In this document: piece by piece, positions 48,788 through 58,198 of the stretch
Layout: each line of letters starts with the position of its first letter
Numbering within the stretch: position 1 is the stretch's first letter
Assembly (NCBI RefSeq): GCF_036634175.1
Contig: NZ_JAZIFX010000001.1
Location: forward strand, 6,820,001 to 6,884,000
Source: Streptomyces sp. P9-A2
GTDB taxonomy: Bacteria; Actinomycetota; Actinomycetes; Streptomycetales; Streptomycetaceae
Length of the DNA stretch: 64,000 nucleotides
Direction: 5' to 3'
Made by a program: the position numbers and the translations under genes
Notes under the pieces: model-generated
The model's input: the letters and a program-made list of their open reading frames with translations, nothing else
The model's database searches: none
Told to the model about the DNA's origin: nothing

Positions 48788-50035
48788 ATGAACACTCGGC
48801 ACCACGGGTTTCCGGACGCCGTCGTCGTCGGAGCAGGTCTCGCCGGCCTGGCCTGCGCGCTGGACCTGTGCCGTGCCGGACGGCGGGTGGCCCTGCTGGA
48901 GGCGTCCGACGGCGTGGGCGGCCGGATGCGCACCGACCGGCGGGACGGATTCCGGCTCGACCGCGGATTCCAGGTGTTCAACACCTCCTACCCCCAGGTG
49001 AAGCGACGCCTCGACCTGCGGAGTCTGCGGCTGAGGCCCTTCACACCGGGCATCACCGCGCACACCTCGACGGGCCCCGTCCACCTCGCCGATCCGACCC
49101 GGCGGCCGAGGTCGGCGGGGACACTGCTGCCCGGACGGGCCCTGCCGGCCCGCGACCTGGCCGCGATGGCGGCGCTCACCGCGCGGGACGCCCTTCTGCC
49201 CGCCGGACTTCTCACCCGGCGTCCGGACGGCTCGACCGCCGCCGCACTGTCCCGCGCCGGGCTGTCGGCCGGGACGGTCACCGAGATTCTGCGGCCGTTC
49301 CTGTCCGGCGTGTTCCTGGAGGACCGGCTGGAGACCTCCGCCCGTTTCTTCCACCTGGTCTGGCGCAGCATGGTCCGGGGAACGCTCTGCCTGCCCGCCG
49401 ACGGCATCGGCGCCGTCCCCGCCCAGCTGGCCGACGGCCTGCCCGACGGCGTCCTGCGGCTGGAGACACCGGTCACCGCGCTCACCGCGGCGGGGGTTCT
49501 CCTGGAGGACGGCCGCGAGCTGCCGGCCAGGTCCGTCGTGGTGGCGACGGACGCCGCCACCGCGGCCCGTCTGCTGCCCGGCCTGGCCGTGCCCGAAGGC
49601 CGTACCGTCACCACGTACTACCATGCCGCCGCGCACACCCCCCTGGCCGAGCCGACCCTGCTGGTGGACAGCACCGGGGCGGTGCTGAACACCTGCGTCC
49701 TCACCGAGGTGACGCCCACCTACGCCCCGCCCGGCACCGCGCTGATCTCCAGCTCCGTCCTGGGCCCCGACCGGCCCGGGGACGACGGGGCGGTGCGCCG
49801 GCGCCTGTCCGAGCTCTACGGCACCGACACCAGCGGCTGGCAGCAGGTCGGCGTGTACACCGTGGCCGGGGCGCTGCCCGTGATGGAGCCGCCCTGGCCG
49901 CTGAGCCGTACGACGCGCTTCGCACCGGGCCGGTACGTCTGCGGGGACCACCGGGCGACCGGATCCGTGCAGGGCGCGCTGGCCTCGGGCACCCGGGCCG
50001 CCCGGGAGGCGCTGAACGACCTGGCGCTCGATTGA
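48788..50035 (+). CDS. litQ: FAD-dependent oxidoreductase, LitQ/CrtI-like
   Basis: 415 aa amine-oxidase/phytoene-desaturase-like flavoprotein. AVVVGAGLAGLACALDLCRAG is the FAD dinucleotide fold, GVGGRMRTDRRDGFRLDRGFQ the flavin loop, and RYVCGDHRATGSVQGALASG the C-terminal FAD motif. In S. coelicolor litQ encodes an oxidoreductase next to litR, and this gene holds that place, hence the tentative symbol. The reaction is unknown; it may modify a carotenoid. 238 bp separate it from litR. Confidence 0.75.
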   Translation: MNTRHHGFPDAVVVGAGLAGLACALDLCRAGRRVALLEASDGVGGRMRTDRRDGFRLDRGFQVFNTSYPQVKRRLDLRSLRLRPFTPGITAHTSTGPVHLADPTRRPRSAGTLLPGRALPARDLAAMAALTARDALLPAGLLTRRPDGSTAAALSRAGLSAGTVTEILRPFLSGVFLEDRLETSARFFHLVWRSMVRGTLCLPADGIGAVPAQLADGLPDGVLRLETPVTALTAAGVLLEDGRELPARSVVVATDAATAARLLPGLAVPEGRTVTTYYHAAAHTPLAEPTLLVDSTGAVLNTCVLTEVTPTYAPPGTALISSSVLGPDRPGDDGAVRRRLSELYGTDTSGWQQVGVYTVAGALPVMEPPWPLSRTTRFAPGRYVCGDHRATGSVQGALASGTRAAREALNDLALD

Positions 50036-50138
50036 CCCGGACCGGACCGTGCCCGGCGCATCCACCGGCGGCCGGCCCACGGAACCCACAGCGCGGCACG
50101 CAGCGCCGCCGGCCTGTCCCTGCGACCGGGAGTGAGAC

Positions 50139-50849
50139 GTGGACATCAACGGCGCGCGCGTGCTGGTGGCCGGAGCCACCGGCGTCCTCGGCGGTGCCCT
50201 CACCGCGGAACTGGCCGGCCGTGGAGCGCGCCCGGCGCTCACGGGACGCGACCCGGCCCGCCTCGCCGAGGCCGCCCGGGCGTACCCGGGCGCTCCGGCC
50301 CTCCTCTTCGACGCGTACGACCCCGCCTCCTGTGCCCGCGCCGTGCACGGTGCGGCGGATGCCCTGGGCGGGCTGGACGCGGTCGTGACCGCCTTCGGAG
50401 CGGTCGCCTTCGGCCGGGCCGCCGGGCTCGGTGACGAGATCGCGGAGCATCTGACGGCGGTCAACGTCCTCGCACCCGCCGCCTTCTTCCGCGCCGCGCT
50501 CGCCCTCATGGCCCCCGGGTCCCTGATCGCCGCCTTCACCGGCGTGGTCGCCGAGCGCCCGCAGGCGGGGATGGCCGACTACAGCGCCTCCAAAGCCGCG
50601 CTGAGCGCCTGGCTCTCCGCCGCGCGCCGCGAGGCGCGGACCACCGGCATCCGGGTCCTGGACATCCGGCCCGGACACCTGGACACCGGCTTCGCCGACC
50701 GGCCCGTCGCCGGCACCGCCCCGCCCCTGCCCCCAGGCGGCGACCCCCGCCGGGTCGTCGCCGCCGTCGCCGACGCGATGGAGGCGGACGCCGAACTGCT
50801 GCGCACCGCCCCGGACGGCACACCCGTCGTCGAACGGCGCGCCCGGTGA
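50139..50849 (+). CDS. Short-chain dehydrogenase/reductase of the crt locus
   Basis: 236 aa. NAD(P) motif VLVAGATGVLGGAL; catalytic Tyr/Lys in ADYSASKAALSAW; RPGHLDTGF after the active site. GTG at 50139. Its stop overlaps the crtY start (GTGA), so it belongs to the SDR-crtY-crtT-crtU operon. Its substrate (carotenoid end group or unrelated) is unknown. Confidence 0.85.
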   Translation: MDINGARVLVAGATGVLGGALTAELAGRGARPALTGRDPARLAEAARAYPGAPALLFDAYDPASCARAVHGAADALGGLDAVVTAFGAVAFGRAAGLGDEIAEHLTAVNVLAPAAFFRAALALMAPGSLIAAFTGVVAERPQAGMADYSASKAALSAWLSAARREARTTGIRVLDIRPGHLDTGFADRPVAGTAPPLPPGGDPRRVVAAVADAMEADAELLRTAPDGTPVVERRAR

Positions 50850-52069
50850 GCCGCCGCGGCGACGCCCCCGACGCGGCGTCCGATGTCGTCATCGTCGGCG
50901 GAGGGGCGTCCGGACTCAGCCTCGCGCAGCACCTGACGGCGACCACCTCCACCACCGTGACCCTGGTGGAACCACCGGACGGCCCGCGGCGCCCGCCCGA
51001 ACGGACCTGGTGCTACTGGGACGACGGCGCCGGCGACTTCGACGAAGCGGTCGCGGCCTCCTGGTCCCGGCTGCGGATCCACGGCGCCGACGGCGACCGG
51101 ATCACCGTGGACCCGTCCCCGCTGCGCTACCGCATGCTCCGCTCCACGGCGTTCGAACGGCTGGCTTACTCCCGCCTGGACGGCTCGCCCGGCGCCCGCG
51201 TCCTGCGCGCGACGGCGGACACGGTGTGCGACACGGCCGACGGAGCGGAAGTCCGGTGCACGGCACCCGACGGACGGACGCTGACCCTCCGCGCCCGCCA
51301 CGTGTTCGACTCCCGCCCCCTGCCCGCCCTGCCCCCCGCCCGGACCCAACTCCTCCAGCACTTCCGCGGCTGGTTCGTGCGCACGGACACGGACCGGTTC
51401 GATCCCGAGGTCGCCGACCTGATGGACTTCCGGGTGCCGCAGCCGCGCCACGGGCTCGCCTTCGGCTACGTACTGCCGCTGGCGCCCGACAGGGCGCTCG
51501 TCGAGTACACCGAGTTCTCCCGGACTCCCCTGACCACGACGGCGTACGAGGCGGCCCTGGGCCACTACTGCCGGGAGATCCTGGAACTCGGTGCGTTCAC
51601 CGTCGAATCGGCGGAACAGGGCGTCATCCCGATGACCGACGCACGCTTCCCCCGCCGCGCCGGGAGTGCCGTCTTCCGCATCGGGACGGCCGGCGGCGCC
51701 ACCCGCCCGGCCACCGGCTACACCTTCGCCGCCGTGCAACGGCAGAGCCGGGCCATCGCCGCCGCCCTGCGCGACGGCCGGGCCCTCGTGCCCCGACCGC
51801 ACGGGCGGCGGGCCCTGGCCATGGACGCCGTCCTGCTGCGGGCCCTGGACACCGGGCGGGTCGACGGCCCCGGCTTCTTCACCGGCCTGTTCCGCCGCGT
51901 TCCGCCGGAACGGCTGCTGCGCTTCCTCGACGGCGGCACCTCACCCCGGGAGGAGTGGGGCATCGGCCTGCGCACCCCCATCGGCCCCATGCTCCGGACC
52001 GCCGTCGAAGTCCCTTTCCTGTCCCGTCGTACCCACCCCGCCCCACGCATCGGAGAGAGCCGGCGATGA
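50846..52069 (+). CDS. crtY: Lycopene beta-cyclase
   Basis: 407 aa. Cyclises both ends of lycopene to beta-carotene. VVIVGGGASGLSLAQHL is the FAD-binding fold; PPERTWCYWDD is the conserved cyclase block; HFRGWFVRTDTDRFDPEVADLMDFR and GFGYVLPL-like (AFGYVLPLAPDRALVEYTEF) are hallmark CrtY/CrtL segments; GVIPMT and AGGATRPATGYTF follow. GTG at 50846 overlaps the SDR stop; the crtT ATG overlaps its own stop. Confidence 0.92.
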   Translation: MSRRGDAPDAASDVVIVGGGASGLSLAQHLTATTSTTVTLVEPPDGPRRPPERTWCYWDDGAGDFDEAVAASWSRLRIHGADGDRITVDPSPLRYRMLRSTAFERLAYSRLDGSPGARVLRATADTVCDTADGAEVRCTAPDGRTLTLRARHVFDSRPLPALPPARTQLLQHFRGWFVRTDTDRFDPEVADLMDFRVPQPRHGLAFGYVLPLAPDRALVEYTEFSRTPLTTTAYEAALGHYCREILELGAFTVESAEQGVIPMTDARFPRRAGSAVFRIGTAGGATRPATGYTFAAVQRQSRAIAAALRDGRALVPRPHGRRALAMDAVLLRALDTGRVDGPGFFTGLFRRVPPERLLRFLDGGTSPREEWGIGLRTPIGPMLRTAVEVPFLSRRTHPAPRIGESRR

Positions 52070-52797
52070 CACTGCTGCGCGACTGTGACCTGGCACGCGC
52101 CTTCGACCACGCGTCGTACACCTACGACCGCCTCACGGCCCTCAGCCCCGGCTACCGCACCGACCTCCTGCGCTCGGCGCGACGGCTGCGGCTGCCCCGG
52201 GGCGGGGCCGGGCTGCACCTCCTCGACCTCGGATGCGGGACGGGCGCCTCCACCCGGGCCCTCCTGCGGGCCGCGCCCCACGCCCGGATCACGGCCGTCG
52301 ACGCCTCGCCGGGAATGCTCCGGCGCGCACGGGCCAAACCGTGGCCGGCCCGGGTGCGCTTCCGGCACCTGACGGCCGAGGAAGTGGCCACGGCCGGGGA
52401 GGGGCCGTACGACGCGGTGTTCGCCGCCTATCTGCTGCGCAACGTCACCGACCCGGACGGTGTTCTGTCCGCCGTCCGGAGTCTGCTGCGACCGGGCGGG
52501 CGCCTCGCCGTCCACGAGTACAGCCTCAGCGGTTCCGTGGCCCATCGCGCCCTGTGGACGGCCGTGTGCCGGACCGTGATCATCCCCGCGGGCGCCCTCG
52601 GCGGCCACCACGCCCTCCACCACCACCTGTGGCGCAGCGTCCTCGACTTCGACACCGCCCCCGGCTTCGCCGACCGGCTCACCGGCGCCGGTTTCACCGG
52701 GGTGCGGACCGTTCCCCTCGCCGGCTGGCAGACCGGGATCACGTACACCTTCCTCGCCCGCAACGGCTCCGCCACGACAGCGGAGGACGACCGATGA
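52066..52797 (+). CDS. crtT: SAM-dependent methyltransferase CrtT
   Basis: 243 aa. SAM motif LLDLGCGTGASTRALL, post-motif AVDASPGMLRRA, and AVHEYSLSGS-type later strands. The protein sits between crtY and crtU with 4-nt overlaps on both sides, exactly as crtY-crtT-crtU in other Streptomyces. CrtT is not needed for the known steps to isorenieratene, and its methyl acceptor remains unclear; a role in further modification of the aromatic carotenoid is the usual guess. Confidence 0.88.
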   Translation: MTLLRDCDLARAFDHASYTYDRLTALSPGYRTDLLRSARRLRLPRGGAGLHLLDLGCGTGASTRALLRAAPHARITAVDASPGMLRRARAKPWPARVRFRHLTAEEVATAGEGPYDAVFAAYLLRNVTDPDGVLSAVRSLLRPGGRLAVHEYSLSGSVAHRALWTAVCRTVIIPAGALGGHHALHHHLWRSVLDFDTAPGFADRLTGAGFTGVRTVPLAGWQTGITYTFLARNGSATTAEDDR

Positions 52798-54341
52798 GCA
52801 GTGCGCACCGTGCCGCCCGGCGGGGCCGGGACCGCAAGGCCGAAGTCCTGATGCCCGCGCCCGGCCGGGACCGGTTCGCCCGTGCGGACGCACCGGGTGT
52901 CGCCGTGATCGGCGGGGGGATCGCGGGTCTCGCGGCGGCCACCCTCCTGGCCGAACGAGGCGCCCGCGTGACCCTCTACGAACGGGAGGAGTCGCTCGGC
53001 GGACGTCTCGCGGGATGGCGCACCCGCCTCGCCGACGGCAGCGAGGCGACCATGAGCCGCGGCTTCCACGCCTTCTTCCGCCAGTACTACAACCTGCGCG
53101 GCCTTCTGCGGCGTACCGATCCCGCGCTCGACCGTCTCAGTCCGCTGCCCGACTACCCGCTACGGCACAGCGGAGGGCTGACCGACAGCTTCGCCCGCGT
53201 CCCGCGCACACCACCGTTCAGCGCCCTCGGGTTCGTCGCCCTCAGCCCCACCTTCGGCTGGCGCGACCTCACCGCCATGGACCCCCGGGCCGCGCTGCCC
53301 CTCCTCGACGTCCGGGTGCCCGAGGTCTACGAGCGCTTCGACTCCCTGAGCGCGACCCGCTTCCTGGAACGCGTCCGCTTCCCCGAAGCCGCGCACCATC
53401 TGGCGTTCGAGGTGTTCTCGCGCAGTTTCTTCGCCGACCCGCGCGAACTGTCCGCCGCGGAACTCCTGCTGATGTTCCACATCTACTTCCTCGGCTCCGC
53501 CGAGGGCCTGCTCTTCGACGTACCGAACGAGCCCTTCCCCCAGGCCCTGTGGGAGCCGCTCGGCGACTACCTGGAACGGCTCGGGGCCCACATGCGCACC
53601 GGCACACCCGTGCACGGCGTCCACCCGTGCGACGACGGGGGAGTGGAGGTGCGGACCGGCACCACCGCGGACCGTCACGAGGCGGTGGTGCTCGCCCTCG
53701 ACCCCGGGGCCCTGCGCGGCCTCGTCGCGGCGTCACCCGGTCTGGGCACCCCCGCCTGGCGCGAGGACATCGCCGCCCTGCGCACCGCCCCGCCCTTCAC
53801 GGTCTCCCGGCTCTGGCTCGACCGGCCGGTCCACGCCCACCGCGCCGGATTCCTCGGCACCAGCGGCTACGACGGCCTCGACAACATCAGCGTCCTGGAA
53901 CGCTACGAGGGCGAAGCCGCCCGGTGGGCCGCCCGTACCGGCGGCTCGGTCGTGGAACTGCACGCCTACGCCGCCGACGCGAAGCCCGAGGCGGTGCAGA
54001 GCCGGCTGATCGACAGCCTGCACCGGGTCTACCCGGAGACCCGGACGGCGCGGATCGTGGACGCCCGTCACGAACGGCGCGCCGACTGCCCGCTCTTCCC
54101 GGTCGGCACCCACTCCCGGCGGCCCACCGTCCGCACTCCCGACCCCCGGGTGGCCCTGGCCGGTGACGCCATCCGCTGCGACCTGCCCGTGGCCCTGATG
54201 GAACGCGCCGCCACCACCGGCTTCCTGGCGGCCAACACCCTGCTCGGCGACCGGGGCGTCCGGGGGCAAGTGCTGTGGACGGTCCCCCGGTCGGGCCGCT
54301 CACCCGCGCTGCGGGCACTCGGCGCCCTCGCCGGCCGCTGA
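52794..54341 (+). CDS. crtU: Beta-carotene desaturase/methyltransferase (isorenieratene synthase)
   Basis: 515 aa. Flavoprotein that desaturates and shifts a methyl group to turn the beta-ionone rings aromatic, giving isorenieratene. VAVIGGGIAGLAAATLLAER is the FAD fold; SLGGRLAGWRTRLADGSEATMSRGFHAFFRQYYN is the conserved CrtU block; VALAGDAIRCDLPVALMERA is the C-terminal FAD motif. The N-terminal ~35 residues are extra. The TGA stop (54339-54341) shares its last base with the first base of the inverted-repeat element. Confidence 0.9.
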   Translation: MSSAHRAARRGRDRKAEVLMPAPGRDRFARADAPGVAVIGGGIAGLAAATLLAERGARVTLYEREESLGGRLAGWRTRLADGSEATMSRGFHAFFRQYYNLRGLLRRTDPALDRLSPLPDYPLRHSGGLTDSFARVPRTPPFSALGFVALSPTFGWRDLTAMDPRAALPLLDVRVPEVYERFDSLSATRFLERVRFPEAAHHLAFEVFSRSFFADPRELSAAELLLMFHIYFLGSAEGLLFDVPNEPFPQALWEPLGDYLERLGAHMRTGTPVHGVHPCDDGGVEVRTGTTADRHEAVVLALDPGALRGLVAASPGLGTPAWREDIAALRTAPPFTVSRLWLDRPVHAHRAGFLGTSGYDGLDNISVLERYEGEAARWAARTGGSVVELHAYAADAKPEAVQSRLIDSLHRVYPETRTARIVDARHERRADCPLFPVGTHSRRPTVRTPDPRVALAGDAIRCDLPVALMERAATTGFLAANTLLGDRGVRGQVLWTVPRSGRSPALRALGALAGR

Positions 54342-54533
54342 GAGCCCCGAACGAAATGGGCGCCCGGCTCGCGACGTTCGGCACGCACCCCCCAAGCTCT
54401 TCGAGCAGGGGGACCCCCAGCCGCGTTGCCAAAAGGCCCTAGCAGCTCCGCTACGAGGACACCTTCCGGCGCTTTGCGATCGCCCGCACCGGACGCCGCG
54501 AGCTGATCGGGCGCCCATTTTGTTCGGGGCTCT
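54341..54533. mobile_element. 193-bp element with 26-bp terminal inverted repeats (MITE-like)
   Basis: The ends (54341-54366 and 54508-54533) are inverted repeats of 26 bp with one mismatch. They begin AGAGCCCCGAAC and end GTTCGGGGCTCT. The inside holds a CCCCCAAGCTCTTCGAGCAGG segment and, on the plus strand, an open stretch ending RRFAIARTGRREL, then IGRPFCSGL, with a stop in the right repeat, which may be the vestige of a transposase end. No transposase is present. It sits exactly between the convergent crtU and Rieske genes and can also act as a long terminator stem. Confidence 0.65.
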
Positions 54534-54631
54534 GAGGCCGGGTCTCGTGAGGAGGCGTGCCCGGGCGGGGCGCACGAGCTGCCGGTGAGGGCGAGTGGCA
54601 CCACCCGCCCCCACCCGCTCTCACCGGCCGC

Positions 54632-55639
54632 TCACCCCGGAAACCGTCCGGTGCTGCGCAGCGCCCAGCGCCGCTCCGCGTACGCCAGGTCGTCGCGCCA
54701 CAGCCGGCCGGCCGTCCGGCGCATCAACGGGCGCAGCGCGGGCGCGGCGGCCCGTGCCAGCGCGAAACCCCACCGGTCCGAGGCCGCGACGACCGCCTCG
54801 ACCACGGCGGTCCGCGGCCGCTCGTCGGCCTCGCCGGTCAGCGGCGTGGCATGGGTCTCGACCACGGACGTGGTCCCCTCGCCCTCGGTGATGCGCATGA
54901 CGACCGTGCGCGGTCCGGGAGCGGTGAACTCCGCCCGGACCGGCACCACCAGTGCGCCGGTCACCCGGAAGGAGACGTCGACGACGAAGGCGTCGTCCCC
55001 CTCGCCCCGCGGCGGCCGGGCCACCGTCAGGTCGACGAACGAGTAGGGGTGGAACCAGGAGCCGTGCCACGGGTCCAGCCGGTTGGCGACCACGTCCTGC
55101 GGCTCGCACCGCCCCACCGCCGTGAACACGGCGTCCACCCCGCTGCCCGCGGCCGGCCGCACCGGCACCGCGGGACGCTCCGTCGGCTCCTCGCCGCCGA
55201 CCGTGTCCAGCCGGACCCACACCAGTACGCCGTCGTCGTGGACGGGATACGGGTCCCAGCCGGCGAACGGGCCGCCGTCCAGGGCCAGTCCGTGCCAGTG
55301 GCACACCAGCGTGCCGCACACCACCCGGCTGTCGCGCAGGGGCGCGCCCAGGTGCGGGCAGGCCCCCGGACCGGCGTGCAGCTCGCCCGTGTCCGACCGC
55401 CACAGCACGACCTCGACCCCGCCCACCGTCCTGCCGTACGGGCGGTCACCGGCCCGCACGTCCCGGGAGGCACCGACGACGAACCAGTTCCCGGACGGAC
55501 GGGCGGACGCCCGCTTGAGGACGTCGGCGATCAGCGCGGGGCGCGCCTCCCGCCAGGTCGGCGTCTGTTCCGTCCAGCCGGACCCGCGCCGCCGTCGCAA
55601 CGGTGGTGTCCAGCCGGTCCGGTTCGTTCGCTCCCTCAC
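54632..55639 (-). CDS. Rieske 2Fe-2S protein of the carotenoid operon (DUF5914-like)
   Basis: 335 aa. Rieske motifs CPHLGAPL and CHWHG bind the [2Fe-2S] cluster. The remaining ~200 residues ([55 protein letters not shown]) resemble the catalytic half of Rieske oxygenases and lack an obvious membrane helix. GTG at 55639 overlaps the crtB stop by 4 nt. It holds the last place of crtE-crtI-crtB, where S. griseus and S. coelicolor have crtV. It probably oxidises a carotenoid or passes electrons to CrtU; this is inferred. Confidence 0.8.
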   Translation of the reverse strand: MRERTNRTGWTPPLRRRRGSGWTEQTPTWREARPALIADVLKRASARPSGNWFVVGASRDVRAGDRPYGRTVGGVEVVLWRSDTGELHAGPGACPHLGAPLRDSRVVCGTLVCHWHGLALDGGPFAGWDPYPVHDDGVLVWVRLDTVGGEEPTERPAVPVRPAAGSGVDAVFTAVGRCEPQDVVANRLDPWHGSWFHPYSFVDLTVARPPRGEGDDAFVVDVSFRVTGALVVPVRAEFTAPGPRTVVMRITEGEGTTSVVETHATPLTGEADERPRTAVVEAVVAASDRWGFALARAAAPALRPLMRRTAGRLWRDDLAYAERRWALRSTGRFPG

Positions 55640-56631
55640 CGCACGGATCCCTTCCCCCGGAGTGCCGCGCGGGACGCACGGGGCACCCCGTCCGCGGCGC
55701 GGGCGCGCCGCCGCGCCCGCATGATGTGGACGGCGCCCGCGGCGGCCGTGGCCGCACGGCGCCCGCGCGACACCACCGCCCGGCGGTGCAGCACCGTGTA
55801 CCCCTGGTCCGCGATCGCGTCGAGGATGCCGCGGTAGAGGGCGAACGCGGTACGGATGCAGGGGCGCACCCGCGGGTCGAGCATGGCGATGCCCGGCTCC
55901 GCCGCCCGGTACACCTTCCTGGTCATGGCCTCGGCGGCGACGAGCGCCTCGTGGATCCGCGCGTCGCGGCGCCCGGTGCGGCGGCTCCACTCCAGCAGGG
56001 GCCGGTCCACGCCGTGGGCGGCGAGCAGCTCCGCCGGCAGGTAGACGCGGCCCCGGTCCAGGTCCTCGCCGACGTCGCGCAGGAAGTTGGTGAGCTGGAA
56101 GGCGACGCCGAGGTCCGCCGCGTGCGGGGCCGCCTCCTCGCGCGAGGTGACCGTGCCGAGCACGGGCAGCATCTGCAGTCCGATCACCGCCGCCGAACCG
56201 TGCATGTAGGCCCGCAGGTCGGTGTAGGTCGGATAGTCGGTGACGTGCAGGTCGCTGCGCATCGAGGCCAGGAAGTCGGCGAACAGCGTGTGCTCGATGT
56301 CGTACCGGGCGGAGGTGTCGGCCACGGCCCGGACCACGGGCTCGTCCCCGCCGCCGGTACGCAGCCCGTGGGCGAGGTCGCTCTCCAGGCGCCGCAGCAG
56401 CAGGTCCCGTTCCTTCGGCGCCCGGGGCCGGTCGAGGTCGTCCACGATGTCGTCCGCCCAGCGGGCGAAGCCGTACAGGGCGTGCACGGCGGAGCGGCGT
56501 TCCACCGGGAGCAGCCGGGTGGCCAGGAAGTAGGTTCTGCCGTGGCGGGCGTTGAGCCGTCTGCAACGGATGTAGGCGGCGCGCAGCGCGGGATCGGTGA
56601 TCCCGGCGGCGTCCAGTTCACGACGGGTCAT
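55636..56631 (-). CDS. crtB: Phytoene synthase
   Basis: 331 aa. Joins two GGPP to 15-cis-phytoene. The two Asp-rich substrate-Mg motifs are [12 protein letters not shown] (about 57-68) and [20 protein letters not shown] (about 180-200). YFLATRLLP and the terminal helix with RRR-rich tail are typical. Its start overlaps the crtI stop by 14 nt. The basic C-terminal extension ([13 protein letters not shown]...) is not conserved. Confidence 0.94.
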   Translation of the reverse strand: MTRRELDAAGITDPALRAAYIRCRRLNARHGRTYFLATRLLPVERRSAVHALYGFARWADDIVDDLDRPRAPKERDLLLRRLESDLAHGLRTGGGDEPVVRAVADTSARYDIEHTLFADFLASMRSDLHVTDYPTYTDLRAYMHGSAAVIGLQMLPVLGTVTSREEAAPHAADLGVAFQLTNFLRDVGEDLDRGRVYLPAELLAAHGVDRPLLEWSRRTGRRDARIHEALVAAEAMTRKVYRAAEPGIAMLDPRVRPCIRTAFALYRGILDAIADQGYTVLHRRAVVSRGRRAATAAAGAVHIMRARRRARAADGVPRASRAALRGKGSVR

Positions 56632-58198
56632 GGATGCCTTCCTCGGCCGGGGTCGCGGCGGCGCGTACGACGCGCGCTGCCGGGCGGGTGCGGGCCGTGC
56701 GGACGGAACCGCCGCGGACGCCGCCGGTGACGCGCGCGGCGGCGAGCCTGCCGCTGATGAGCACCGTCGGCACGCCCACGCCGGGGGTGGTCCCGCAGCC
56801 GGCCAGCACGACGTTCTCGAGGCCGCGCACCAGATTGCGCGGGCGGAACGGGCCCGTCTGGGCGAACGTGTGGGAGACCGAGAACGGGCTGCCCGCCGCG
56901 TGCCCCTGCGCAGCCCAGTCCAGGGGCGTCACCAGCATCTCCTCCTGGACGCTGTCCGCGAACCCGTCCAGACCCCGGCGCTCCAGCTCGGCGACCAGGC
57001 TGTCGCGGTAGCGCGGACCCAGCTCCCGCCAGGCGGCGGCCGAGGGCCCGACGGCGGTGTTCGGGCACGGGGCCAGCACGTAGTGGAGGTGCCTGCCCGG
57101 CGGGGCCAGCGCGGGATCGTGCGTCGTCGGCCGGGTGATCAGCAGGGACGGGTCGCTCATCAGCCGGCCCGAGCGGGTCAGCTCGTGGAAGGTGCGCTCC
57201 CAGGCCGCGCCGAAGGAGAGGGTGTGGTGGGCGAGACCGGGCCAGGTCCGGTCGGTCCCCGCGTGCAGGACCACGGCGGACGGCGAGTGGCGCAGCCGCA
57301 CCGGGCGCCGCGGGGCACGCCCCAGCAGCCGGTGCGCCGTGGACAGCTCGCAGGTCAGCACCACCGCGTCGCAGCCGATCCGCTCGCCCGACGCCAGCCG
57401 TACGGCACGCACCCGTCCGGCCGAGCGCTCCAGCGCGGTCACCTCGGACGACCAGCGGAAGTCGGCACCCGCGCCGGCCGCCGCGTCCGCCATGCCGCGG
57501 GGCAGCGCGTGCATGCCGCCCTTGGGGAACCAGACACCGGCCACCGTGTCCATGTAGGCGATCACCGCGTAGGCCGCGAGGGCCCTGGCCGGGGCGACCC
57601 CGGCGTACAGGGCCTGGAACGAGAAGACACGTTGCAGCCGGGGGTCGGAGAGGAAGCGGCCGATGCGGCGGTCCAGCCGTCCGAAGCCGCCCAGCCCCGC
57701 CAGCCGGGCCAGGTCGGGGTGCAGGAGCTGGAAGGGCGAGTCGAAGTTCGTGTCGATGAACCGGCGCATCTGCGCCCGGTACAACCGCTCCAGCCATTCC
57801 CGCAGCCCGCGGTAGCCCGCCGCCTCGGCCGGTCCGGCGAACCGCCGCACCTCCGCCTCCATGGCCTCGCCGTCGGTGTGGACGTCGAGCGACGTCCCGT
57901 CCGCGAAGCACGCCCGGTAGGCCGGGTGCAGGGCCGTCAGCTCGACGTGCCGGGCGAGGCTGTCGCCGACGGCGGCGAAGGCCTCGTCGGCCAGGTGCGG
58001 CATGGTCAGCACCGTGGGACCGGTGTCCACCTCGTAGCCGCCCAGGCGCACCCGGCCGGACCGGCCGCCCGGACCGGCGTCCCGCTCCACGACCGTCACC
58101 CGGCGGCCCGCCCCCAGCAGATGCAGGGCACACGCGAGGCCGGACAGCCCGGCACCCACCACGACGACGTGATCCGTCGCCCCCGGCACGGTTCTCAC
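56618..58198 (-). CDS. crtI: Phytoene desaturase
   Basis: 526 aa. Four-step desaturation of phytoene to lycopene. [22 protein letters not shown] (FAD fold), [26 protein letters not shown] (flavin loop with the DTGPT/LTMP signature), [11 protein letters not shown], and the C-terminal FAD motif [22 protein letters not shown]. The tail after 500 is Arg/Thr/Ala-rich. Overlaps crtE at its start (4 nt) and crtB at its end (14 nt). Confidence 0.94.
   Translation of the reverse strand: MRTVPGATDHVVVVGAGLSGLACALHLLGAGRRVTVVERDAGPGGRSGRVRLGGYEVDTGPTVLTMPHLADEAFAAVGDSLARHVELTALHPAYRACFADGTSLDVHTDGEAMEAEVRRFAGPAEAAGYRGLREWLERLYRAQMRRFIDTNFDSPFQLLHPDLARLAGLGGFGRLDRRIGRFLSDPRLQRVFSFQALYAGVAPARALAAYAVIAYMDTVAGVWFPKGGMHALPRGMADAAAGAGADFRWSSEVTALERSAGRVRAVRLASGERIGCDAVVLTCELSTAHRLLGRAPRRPVRLRHSPSAVVLHAGTDRTWPGLAHHTLSFGAAWERTFHELTRSGRLMSDPSLLITRPTTHDPALAPPGRHLHYVLAPCPNTAVGPSAAAWRELGPRYRDSLVAELERRGLDGFADSVQEEMLVTPLDWAAQGHAAGSPFSVSHTFAQTGPFRPRNLVRGLENVVLAGCGTTPGVGVPTVLISGRLAAARVTGGVRGGSVRTARTRPAARVVRAAATPAEEGIHDPS

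Noticed and set aside
45832..48984. 1050-codon minus-strand frame running through litR, the sigma gene and DUF4397
   Set aside because: Only its last 282 codons (DUF4397) have coding character, a ribosome-binding site and a signal peptide; the rest is antisense or out-of-frame reading of other genes.
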